This document shows, piece by piece, positions 17,475-25,065 of a stretch of 64,000 bases of DNA. The stretch covers positions 62,001-126,000 of the forward strand of contig NZ_CP135164.1 of assembly GCF_001940225.2 (NCBI RefSeq), read 5' to 3'. This stretch comes from Roseburia sp. 499. GTDB lineage: Bacteria > Bacillota > Clostridia > Lachnospirales > Lachnospiraceae. The position numbers and the translations under genes are program-made. The notes beneath the pieces are model-generated. The model was not told where the DNA came from and ran no database searches. It was given only the letters and a program-made list of their open reading frames with translations. Within the stretch, counting starts at the first letter, position 1, and each line of letters starts with the position of its first letter.

Positions 17475-18497
17475 ATGCAAGAAGAGAAAATAAAGCCGTC
17501 ATACAATACAGAGCGTGTGTGTCTAGGAAAAACGTTACCACTTGATACACCGTTCACCATAATGGCAGATATTAGTGATGTTTGTAATTTTAGATGCAAT
17601 TACTGTTTTAGAGGAATGGGGAAAAAGGAATTTTATTATGGAAAAAATAAATTGATGGAAGAAGACGTCTTTCATCGAATTGTGGATCAGGCGTTAGAAT
17701 TTAAAGGGCGTATTAAACGTTTTTCCTTGTCTCATAATGGAGAACCATTGGCACATCCTAAATTTGCGGAGTTTTTGGCATATGCAAAGGAAAGAAATGT
17801 AGCGGAATCCGTAGAAATACATACGAATGCTTCGTTGCTGAACGAAGAGTTAAGTACAAAGATTGCAGAAAGTAATATTGATAGAATTATTATTTCATTG
17901 CAAGGAATGAATACAAAGAAATATCAAGAGGTTTGTGGTGTTGCTATTGATTATGAGAAGTTTTATAACAATATTAAGTTTTTATATCAGATAAAAAAAG
18001 ATACGAAAATTTGCATTAAGGTAGTAGATGCTGCATTAGAAGAAGGGGATACTGAAAAATTTTATGAAAAATTTACACCTATCGCAGACCGGGTATATGT
18101 AGAAACGATAGTACCATTGTGGGATATTGAAGAAGAAAATGCAGCAATCAGAGAAACTAAAACATATAACAAATATGGTCGGCAGAATGAACGACAAAAA
18201 ATATGTCCATTAATGTTTTACACTATTAATGTCCTGCCAGATGGTACAGTCTTTCCATGTACTAATATTGAACCACCAATGGTTTTGGGAAATATAAAAG
18301 AAGTAACCCTAAAGGAGTGTTGGGAAAGTGAAAAGAGGAGACAATTTATCATTCATCAGTTAAAAGAAACCCGAAATAATAATGTGGTTTGTAGTAATTG
18401 CTATATTCCACAGAATACGGTATTAACGGAAAATGATATTTTAGATGGTTATGAAAATGAAATTTTAGAAAGAATTGAAAAGCGATGGAAGAAATAA
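17475..18497 (+). CDS. Radical SAM protein with SPASM-type C-terminus
   Basis: 340 residues. The cluster motif CNFRCNYC (Cys37, Cys41, Cys44) is the classical Cx3Cx2C that binds the [4Fe-4S] used to cleave SAM. After the partial TIM barrel comes a SPASM-like region with ICPLMFYTINVLPDG, VFPC and VCSNCY cysteines, likely holding an auxiliary iron-sulfur cluster. SPASM enzymes modify peptides or sugars, including dehydrogenation, epimerisation and carbohydrate redox. It lies 25 bases after rfbF and overlaps the next gene by 13. It may act on a sugar nucleotide or on glycosylated flagellin; the sequence does not settle this. No peptide precursor gene is visible nearby. Confidence 0.85.
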   Translation: MQEEKIKPSYNTERVCLGKTLPLDTPFTIMADISDVCNFRCNYCFRGMGKKEFYYGKNKLMEEDVFHRIVDQALEFKGRIKRFSLSHNGEPLAHPKFAEFLAYAKERNVAESVEIHTNASLLNEELSTKIAESNIDRIIISLQGMNTKKYQEVCGVAIDYEKFYNNIKFLYQIKKDTKICIKVVDAALEEGDTEKFYEKFTPIADRVYVETIVPLWDIEEENAAIRETKTYNKYGRQNERQKICPLMFYTINVLPDGTVFPCTNIEPPMVLGNIKEVTLKECWESEKRRQFIIHQLKETRNNNVVCSNCYIPQNTVLTENDILDGYENEILERIEKRWKK

Positions 18498-19675
18498 ACA
18501 GTAATAGATTAATAGAATGTGTGGCAAAAGAAAATTACGATAATTTCTGCCAGGCGGTTTTAAAAACTTCCCGGGCACGAAAGGACAAAAAAATTGTGAT
18601 ATTTGGTGCTGGGATTTTGGGATTACAATTTTGCTATACGTTAAAGAGTCTGGGAATACAAGAATTTGTTTTTTGCGATAATGATTCGAAAAAATGGGAA
18701 AAGAAAGTTGGAGATAAACTTGTTATTTCACCAAAGGAACTTGTGGATAACCAGGACGAATATTTCGTTTTTTTGGCAATAGAAAATTATTTCTCTTGCA
18801 TGCAACAGTTGGAACAAATGGGATATACTGAGGGAAAGGAATGGTATAATTTAACCAACTGTTCAGAAAGGAAATTAATAAAGCATTTTTCAGAAGACTG
18901 TGATGCAGATACTCTTATTTTGGGAGATTGTACATCAGTTAATATTTCAGTTACAGATGAAATGAAGAAATCTATAGCAGATTTGTTGTATCAGAAAAAC
19001 AAGGTAAAAGTTTTAGGCATGAATGGAATATACATGCGTTTGTATTATAATATTTTTTTGATGAATTTGTGCAAAATGTCGTCATTAAAGAAAACGTTAA
19101 TTTTGTTAGATTTAAGTATTTTTTATGGGAAATACCATTTGTTTTCGAAAAATCAGCATGTTGAGGTGGTTAAAGCTTTGCAAAATATTTCAGAGATTGA
19201 TACTGAAGAGGCAAAAGAGTTTGCAGAGATTGTGGAAAACAGAAGTGAAAACTCAATAATAGATATAGGAACTTCACCTAACAGAGAAGATAATCTTTCG
19301 GAGCAGAGGATTGAACAGGAACGCCGCATACATATGAAACTGAATTATTTGTATAGGTTACAGGAGGATTCAGAAAGCATACAATATTTGGATAAAATGA
19401 TAGAAAAGTGTGTGCGAGAAGAAATAGAAAATATATATGTAATTATGCCGGTAAATTATGAAATGGGTGAACAATATTTTGGAGATGTATTTTATCAAAA
19501 ATATGAAGCAATAAGAGATATAGTGATAAAGCATATCGCAGAGAGAAAAGGAAAAACTCTAGATTTGAGTTATGTTTTAAAAAAGGATGATTTTATTTGT
19601 TTACGTTCTACTAATGAGGGAATTCGAGAGCAGGGAAGAAAAAAAATAGTTACACTGATACAGGAGATACTATAG
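18485..19675 (+). CDS. Rossmann + SGNH-like protein, paralogue A
   Basis: 396 residues. Residues 30-125 form a PglD-N-like Rossmann module (IVIFGAGILG, FCDNDSKKWE, ISPKEL). From about 142 a second domain starts with LILGDCTS (Gly147, Asp148, Cys149), which looks like block I of SGNH/DltD-type hydrolases with Cys at the nucleophile position. It continues with VLGMNGIYMRL, KYHLFSKNQH at 216-225, MPVNY at 321-325, and ends DLSYVL then NEGIREQGRKK. The last resembles the SGNH block V region but has no DxxH. Function unknown. Paralogues lie at 19688 and 23447, and a carrier-protein and adenylation pair follows, suggesting acyl or aminoacyl transfer to sugars. The ATG overlaps the radical SAM gene by 13 bases. 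Confidence 0.65.
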   Translation: MEEINSNRLIECVAKENYDNFCQAVLKTSRARKDKKIVIFGAGILGLQFCYTLKSLGIQEFVFCDNDSKKWEKKVGDKLVISPKELVDNQDEYFVFLAIENYFSCMQQLEQMGYTEGKEWYNLTNCSERKLIKHFSEDCDADTLILGDCTSVNISVTDEMKKSIADLLYQKNKVKVLGMNGIYMRLYYNIFLMNLCKMSSLKKTLILLDLSIFYGKYHLFSKNQHVEVVKALQNISEIDTEEAKEFAEIVENRSENSIIDIGTSPNREDNLSEQRIEQERRIHMKLNYLYRLQEDSESIQYLDKMIEKCVREEIENIYVIMPVNYEMGEQYFGDVFYQKYEAIRDIVIKHIAERKGKTLDLSYVLKKDDFICLRSTNEGIREQGRKKIVTLIQEIL

Positions 19676-19687
19676 GAGGAGAATGAA

Positions 19688-20902
19688 TTGAAGGAGTCTA
19701 TTAATTTTGCGTGGCCTGTAACATCTACAAATCGAGAAGATTATGAGGCGTTTTGTGAATGGCTGGATAGGAAGAAAGAGATTGTTGAGAAGAAACAGAT
19801 TGCAATATGGGGTGCTGGGATTAGAGGAACAGAATTTTCGCTTTTTTTTAGAAAAAGAAATTACCATGATATCATTTTTGTTGATAATAACGAACAAAAG
19901 TGGGGAGGGGTGATAGATGAATTTCCTATTATATCTCCTGAAGAGTTGTATCAAAAAATGATGAAAGAAAAGGCAAAAATTTTGATTTCAGCAGAAGCGA
20001 GCACAGACATAGAAAAACAATTACAGGAAAAAGGTTATATAAAAGACAAGGACTTTTTTACAATAAAGTCTTGTTTATATGAAAAATATGTAAATGAATT
20101 TGAAAGAGAATATAAAGGTGAAATTCTTATTATGGGAGATTGTGAATTCTCTAAAATTTCTATGAAAGATATAGATTTAACTAATTTGGGAGAGATGATA
20201 AAAGCAAAGTGCGGTGAAGATAGAACAAAAGTATTAGCGATGCACGGAATGGGATTACGGGCACATTACAATGTATTAAATGCTCAGATTAGTAACGGAA
20301 TGAAACCTAAGGTATTGCTAGTTATGGTGAATTTGGATACATTGACCGGGAAACATCATTTATTGCCTAGATCTCAGCATGTAGAGTTACTACGGATGGT
20401 CTATAATAAAACAGAGAATAGAGATGAAGAATTTGAAGAATATATGAGGGTTGTGGAAGAAAGAAGCAAAAACATACAAGTGGAGTTTTTTACACATAAG
20501 TTTCAGACAGAAGGGGAAAAAGCAAAGGAAATAAAAGCCAAGAATTATTTTAGAATTAACTATATGTATAACTTAAATGTAGAGACGGAAGGACTTGTGT
20601 ATCTTCGCAAAATTTTTGAAAAAGCGAGAGAGGAAAATATAGACGTGATTCCTTTTGTGCCACCGGTAAATTATACTGTAGGAACAAAGTTATTAGGGGA
20701 AAAATTTGAAGTAAAGTACAAACAGAATTTGGAAAAAATCAGACAGATTGTAGAAGAGAATAAGAAGGAATTGTTGGACTTGAGTTATTGTCTTGGAGTA
20801 GATATGTTTGCAGAGCCTGAAACACCGGATGAGACAGCAAATGAAGTTGGTAGAAGAAGAATGACTGAATTATTATATGAGGCTATTAGGAAGCTGGTTT
20901 AA
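19688..20902 (+). CDS. Rossmann + SGNH-like protein, paralogue B
   Basis: 404 residues from a TTG at 19688; TAGGAGGAG precedes it by six bases, whereas the ATG at 19683 hits a stop at its third codon. Same plan as paralogue A: Rossmann module (IAIWGAGIRG, FVDNNEQKWGG, ISPEEL), then LIMGDCEFS (Gly150, Asp151, Cys152), AMHGMGLRAHYN, GKHHLLPRSQH at 221-231, PPVNY near 313, DLSYCL, and NEVGRRR near the end. Invariant between copies are the GDC tripeptide, the H-L-x-x-x-Q-H segment, PVNY and DLSY. I do not recognise a named family. A hydrolase or transferase acting on esters of a sugar is an inference from the SGNH-like layout. Confidence 0.62.
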   Translation: MKESINFAWPVTSTNREDYEAFCEWLDRKKEIVEKKQIAIWGAGIRGTEFSLFFRKRNYHDIIFVDNNEQKWGGVIDEFPIISPEELYQKMMKEKAKILISAEASTDIEKQLQEKGYIKDKDFFTIKSCLYEKYVNEFEREYKGEILIMGDCEFSKISMKDIDLTNLGEMIKAKCGEDRTKVLAMHGMGLRAHYNVLNAQISNGMKPKVLLVMVNLDTLTGKHHLLPRSQHVELLRMVYNKTENRDEEFEEYMRVVEERSKNIQVEFFTHKFQTEGEKAKEIKAKNYFRINYMYNLNVETEGLVYLRKIFEKAREENIDVIPFVPPVNYTVGTKLLGEKFEVKYKQNLEKIRQIVEENKKELLDLSYCLGVDMFAEPETPDETANEVGRRRMTELLYEAIRKLV

Positions 20903-20931
20903 AAGGAATGGGATGAAAGGGAGGGATGTAT

Positions 20932-21888
20932 ATGGAAATAAAGATTAGTGTAATCATGTTAACATATAATAGAGAGAAACTGGTACAGAGAGCAATAGAA
21001 TCTGTTTTAAATCAGACATATAAAAATATTGAATTTATAATAGTAGATAATGGTTCAGAAGATAAGAGTGGGGAAGTTGTAGAGTATTATGCAAAAATGG
21101 ACAAAAGAATTAAACCATATCATATTAGTAAGTGTTGTATTGGCGCTGGAAGAAATTTTGGATTGAGACAGGCAACTGGAGAGTATGTAGCTTTTATCGA
21201 TGATGATGATTGGATGTATGAAGATATGCTGGAATACTTGGTAGATTTTGTTAAAGATTATAACGCTGATATTGTATTGTGTGGTTCTCAGAAAGAAATT
21301 GAAGGTAAGATTTTCGATAACTGTTGTTTTGATAAAGTGTTAGTTATGAATAGTGGGGAGAGTGTTATTGAATTATTGAAAAGGAAGAAGTACAATGCAG
21401 CATATCCAACCAAATTGCTAAAAAAGGAATTGTTTGATCAGATTCCGTTCCGTGAAGATGGAAAATATGATGATATTACTGTTGTGTATAAACATTTTGC
21501 ATTGGCAAAATGTGTGGTAGCAGGTGGAGAACCAAAATATTGTTTTAGAAGACATGAAAGCAATAATTCCGCGTTTACTACAAACGACTTGTTATTGACA
21601 GAGGACCAGTTAGAAGAATATTTGGCGGCTTTTCGAGAAAGAACGGAATGGCTTAGTGCCAAATTGCCATCTATAGCAGATTATGCACAATATAGCGAAT
21701 GGTCATATATGATTTCTATGTGTAACAAGATTGAGAAGAATCAGTTGAGGAGTTGTTACCAGGTATTAAAGAGAATAAAGAAAATTTTGATTGTAAATTA
21801 TGATGTATTTTTTTATTCAGAATATATACAGGATTTTGAAAAAGAGTGGATGAAAAAATATATTGCACCAGAGAGGAATAGAAAATGA
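20932..21888 (+). CDS. Family 2 glycosyltransferase
   Basis: About 318 residues from the ATG at 20932, which best fits the AAGGGAGGG site; the ATG at 20926 abuts it. GT-A motifs: ISVIMLTYNREKLV, FIIVDNGSEDKS, GAGRNFGLRQATGEYVAF, and a FIDDDDW metal motif near 88. The C-terminal third is helical. Its stop overlaps the next start (ATGA at 21885-21888), so the two GT2 enzymes are coupled. Substrate unknown. Confidence 0.85.
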   Translation: MEIKISVIMLTYNREKLVQRAIESVLNQTYKNIEFIIVDNGSEDKSGEVVEYYAKMDKRIKPYHISKCCIGAGRNFGLRQATGEYVAFIDDDDWMYEDMLEYLVDFVKDYNADIVLCGSQKEIEGKIFDNCCFDKVLVMNSGESVIELLKRKKYNAAYPTKLLKKELFDQIPFREDGKYDDITVVYKHFALAKCVVAGGEPKYCFRRHESNNSAFTTNDLLLTEDQLEEYLAAFRERTEWLSAKLPSIADYAQYSEWSYMISMCNKIEKNQLRSCYQVLKRIKKILIVNYDVFFYSEYIQDFEKEWMKKYIAPERNRK

Positions 21889-23423
21889 GTACATTGGAAA
21901 AACCACTAATATCAATAATCACCAGGGCGTATAATGTCGAAGATTATATAGGAGAGTGTGCAGAAAGCGTATTAAGCCAGACGTATGAAAATTTTGAATG
22001 GATTGTTTTGGAGAATGGTTCCACAGATAATACAGGGATTATATTGGAAATGTACGCAAAGAAAGATAAACGAATTCGTTTGTTTGTAAATAGAAAGAAT
22101 TATAATAAAATAGAACCGAGTCGGGAAGGAGAATATAATTATTTAGATTTATTGAAGAAGAGCAAGGGAAAATATGTAACAGAGCTAGACAGTGATGATT
22201 TTTTGCATAGGGATTATTTGAAAGCTTTGTATGAAGCGACTGGTGGGGAAGAGATAGATATTGTTGCAGCTGGATCGGTGCAGTTTTTTAGTGATAATCC
22301 GCATCAAATAAGTAATATTGTTGTACCAAAAGCCTTTTCTGACAAAAATATTAACGAGTTGGGAAATAGTATTGATGATTTTTATAATGTATTCAGACCG
22401 GTATGGGGAAAGATAATTTTAAGGGACTTTTATGTACAAAATTTAGATTATATTTATGATAGACCTTCTTATATATCGATCGGAGGAGACACCTATGTAT
22501 GTCTTCGGATATTACAGGTTGCAAAGAGTTGTGTTTGTATAGACAAGCCTTTATATTTTTATAGAGTCAGAAATAATTCGATAACAAGGACGAGTTATTA
22601 TAAAGATAGATATTTAAGTTATGATGCAATTTTTTTTGAAGGTAACCGCCTTTTAAAAATTTGGGAGAAAAGCACCCAGGCCAATTTTGAGAAATTGAGC
22701 ATTATACATTTGGGAGGCTTAGAAATAGATTTGAAAATGATTTCAAATGTAGAAGGATTATTATTAAAAGATAGACTAGAGTATATTGAAAATTTGTTAC
22801 AAGATAAGGTATATAGGGAATATATAGGCGTATTTTCTAATGATATTAAAGTTATGTGGGAACACAAAATTCATGCGGGATTAGAAAAGATTTACAATAT
22901 TTCCACAAAAGAAAGCATGCAGGAAAAGACACAACTTTTGTTTTATAAATATAATTTTAGTCAGTGTTTTATATCTAAAAAGCTTATTTTTGAAAAAAAG
23001 AATAATAAATACGATATGATGCTTTATATTATTGCAAGTATATCGGAAAAGAATACTGTTGCGCGTGATAACGAATTGGTAAATTTCTGTATTAAATATT
23101 TGCTGGGGGAAAATTGCACATCAATTTTGGATGCAAGGAGAATTATAGAACAGCATACAAAAACAGAAAAACGGGAATATGACTTGAAAATAAAGATGAA
23201 CGAGTTATTGTCAAAGGGTGCATATGATGAAGTGGAAAAAATACTAGAAACTCTTGAGGAAACGATGAGGTTGGATTGTGATGTTTTGTTTTCAAGAGCA
23301 TGTTGTTGTTACGCAAGGGGTGATGTAAAAAATACAGTGGTATTGTTGACAACTGCAAATGAATTATATCCAGAGGAAGAAGTAATACAGGAAAACTTAA
23401 ATAATATATTGGAAGAACTATGA
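21885..23423 (+). CDS. GT2 glycosyltransferase with long helical/TPR-like tail
   Basis: 512 residues. Residues 5-230 are a GT-A family 2 domain: ISIITRAYNVEDYI, WIVLENGSTDNT, YVTELDSDDFLH. From about 250 on the protein is helical and ends with a TPR-like pair (LLSKGAYDEVEKILETL, ACCCYARGDVKNTVVLL). This puts the repeat at the opposite end from the TPR leaders of the 5441, 7031 and 29327 proteins. Such repeats may hold the protein acceptor. It starts within the stop of the upstream GT2. No membrane segment. Confidence 0.8.
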   Translation: MSTLEKPLISIITRAYNVEDYIGECAESVLSQTYENFEWIVLENGSTDNTGIILEMYAKKDKRIRLFVNRKNYNKIEPSREGEYNYLDLLKKSKGKYVTELDSDDFLHRDYLKALYEATGGEEIDIVAAGSVQFFSDNPHQISNIVVPKAFSDKNINELGNSIDDFYNVFRPVWGKIILRDFYVQNLDYIYDRPSYISIGGDTYVCLRILQVAKSCVCIDKPLYFYRVRNNSITRTSYYKDRYLSYDAIFFEGNRLLKIWEKSTQANFEKLSIIHLGGLEIDLKMISNVEGLLLKDRLEYIENLLQDKVYREYIGVFSNDIKVMWEHKIHAGLEKIYNISTKESMQEKTQLLFYKYNFSQCFISKKLIFEKKNNKYDMMLYIIASISEKNTVARDNELVNFCIKYLLGENCTSILDARRIIEQHTKTEKREYDLKIKMNELLSKGAYDEVEKILETLEETMRLDCDVLFSRACCCYARGDVKNTVVLLTTANELYPEEEVIQENLNNILEEL

Positions 23424-23446
23424 TTTTTTTGTAAAATAAAGGAGAA

Positions 23447-24679
23447 ATGAACTGGAAGGAGAGCATTTGTGTGTGGGCATTAAATACAATTGAAAAAAGT
23501 ACATATTTATCTTTTGAAAGACAATTAAAGATTGTATTAAATAAAGCAAGTAATAAAAAAATTGCTATCTGGGGGGCGAGCGTTCGAGGAATCATTGCAG
23601 GAATGATTCTTGAGGATTTAGGGGAAAATGAATTTATATATATAGATAACGATAGGAAAAAGCAGGGACAAAGTTTGTCAGGACATGTGATAATGTCATT
23701 TGAAAAGATTGACATAGAATCGACGTATATCGTGATATCTATGGAATATCAGGATGAAGTCAGAAATTTGCTTTTTGATTTAAGTTTTAAAGAGAAAGAA
23801 GATTTTTTCAGTTTAGTATCTTCGGATTATAATGATTTGATGAATGAGTTGAAGCAAAAATATGATAATGAAGTTCTTGTTGTAGGAGCAAGTATATTGC
23901 ATACACTGCCTATAGACGACAGAAATAGTGAAGATTTATCTGAGATGATAAAAAGAAAATATCAGAAAGCAATTAAAATTTTAGGTATGACATGTTTGGG
24001 AATGCGAAATATGTATTATTTGATAAGAACAGAGATGTATCAGAATCCAAATTTGAGAAATTTGATTATAATAGTGAGTTGGGAAACCCTTACATCGTTT
24101 CATCACATTTTACCCCGTACCCAAAAACCAGAACTGATAAAAAAATTAAAAGAATATGTATTGGAACTAGGAGACATACAGACAGAAAAAGAATTGTGCA
24201 TAGGGTATGACATAGCGAAGGAGAGATCAATAGATTATAATTTAGAAAATAAGTATAGTCCTGCACGATTAGATAGCGGTCTGAGACATAATGAAGTATT
24301 AAAATCATACTTAGATATTAGTATAGCAGAAAAGTTGGACAAAAAGTGTGAGGAAATTCAGTATCTGGATAAGATAATTGAGTGGGCAGAGCAGAACAAT
24401 ATAAAAATATCTCTAGTTATAGAACCAATGAATATGATATTAGCTAAAGAAGTATATGGGAAAGGGTTTGAGAAGATTTATGCAGAAAAGTGTGATGACT
24501 TAAAAGAATTGTTAATGAAATATCATGTACCACTTTTTGATGCAAGCAGTTTACTAAGCAAAGAAGAATTCTCAGCAGTAAATGTAGTAAATGAGGCTAT
24601 TTATACAACTGGAAGAAAAAGGTTTGCGGGTTATATAATAGAGAAAATAAAGGAATTAGGTAACCAAAGTGTAAAATAG
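23447..24679 (+). CDS. Rossmann + SGNH-like protein, paralogue C
   Basis: 410 residues from the ATG at 23447 after AAAGGAG. The Rossmann module (IAIWGASVRG, YIDNDRKKQG) is followed by LVVGASILH (Gly147, Ala148, Ser149), where paralogues A and B have GDC. So this copy keeps a serine at the presumed nucleophile position but loses the Asp. The HHILPRTQKPEL segment at 219-230, EPMNM near 327, and a C-terminal NEAIYTTGRKR match the others in place. It is the most divergent of the three. It is followed by a promoter and the carrier-protein/adenylation pair. Function unknown; SGNH-like assignment is by motif order only. Confidence 0.6.
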   Translation: MNWKESICVWALNTIEKSTYLSFERQLKIVLNKASNKKIAIWGASVRGIIAGMILEDLGENEFIYIDNDRKKQGQSLSGHVIMSFEKIDIESTYIVISMEYQDEVRNLLFDLSFKEKEDFFSLVSSDYNDLMNELKQKYDNEVLVVGASILHTLPIDDRNSEDLSEMIKRKYQKAIKILGMTCLGMRNMYYLIRTEMYQNPNLRNLIIIVSWETLTSFHHILPRTQKPELIKKLKEYVLELGDIQTEKELCIGYDIAKERSIDYNLENKYSPARLDSGLRHNEVLKSYLDISIAEKLDKKCEEIQYLDKIIEWAEQNNIKISLVIEPMNMILAKEVYGKGFEKIYAEKCDDLKELLMKYHVPLFDASSLLSKEEFSAVNVVNEAIYTTGRKRFAGYIIEKIKELGNQSVK

Positions 24680-24692
24680 TGTAATTGAGTAT

Positions 24693-24721
24693 TTGTTAAA
24701 TAGTGCGGAATTATATATAAA
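24693..24721 (+). promoter_or_regulatory. Candidate sigma-A promoter for carrier protein / adenylation pair
   Basis: TTGTTA at 24693-24698 and TATAAA at 24716-24721 with 17 bases between. This 151-bp gap is the longest within the 14.2-36.7 kb run. The predicted leader contains an inverted repeat GTTACTT / AAGTAAC (24726-24732 and 24751-24757) not followed by a T run, so it is not a terminator. Confidence 0.45.
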
Positions 24722-24830
24722 CAAAGTTACTTTTAGGGATCAAACAAAAGAAGTAACCTATGGACGGATAGACAAGCAATGTGTAATGTAAAATATAGTA
24801 TTATAAAAAGAGATAGAGGAGGATATAAAA

Positions 24831-25055
24831 ATGAAGGAAGAAATATTAGCAATGTTAAAGGATATAAATCCTTACGTGGATATTAACGAACAAACAAATT
24901 TATTAGAAGAAGATATTTTGGATTCTATGGGACTTTTACTTTTGATAACAGAATTAGAAGAGAAATATAATGTAGAAGTCCCATTAGATGATTTAAAATT
25001 AGAAGATTTTGAAAATTTGAATAGTATAATAGAATTTGTAAAAAGCTTAATTTGA
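24831..25055 (+). CDS. DltC-like acyl/aminoacyl carrier protein
   Basis: 74 residues. An acidic four-helix carrier protein with the phosphopantetheine attachment motif DILDSMG; Ser32 is the expected 4'-phosphopantetheine site. The size and the 'E-x-x-I-L-D-S-M/F-G' context are close to DltC (D-alanyl carrier) and to stand-alone peptidyl carriers, more than to the AcpP of fatty-acid synthesis, which has DSLD. GAGGAGG gives a strong start. It lies 11 bases before the adenylating enzyme that should load it. As apo-protein it needs a phosphopantetheinyl transferase, not in the window. Confidence 0.88.
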   Translation: MKEEILAMLKDINPYVDINEQTNLLEEDILDSMGLLLLITELEEKYNVEVPLDDLKLEDFENLNSIIEFVKSLI

Positions 25056-25065
25056 GGTAAATGAT

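Noticed and set aside
23992-24210. 72-residue plus-strand ORF within paralogue C
   Set aside because: It overlaps a long coding frame with clear paralogues and has no ribosome site.
24726-24757. Inverted repeat GTTACTT/AAGTAAC as terminator
   Set aside because: No T tract follows, and it lies downstream of a better promoter, within the leader of the carrier-protein gene.
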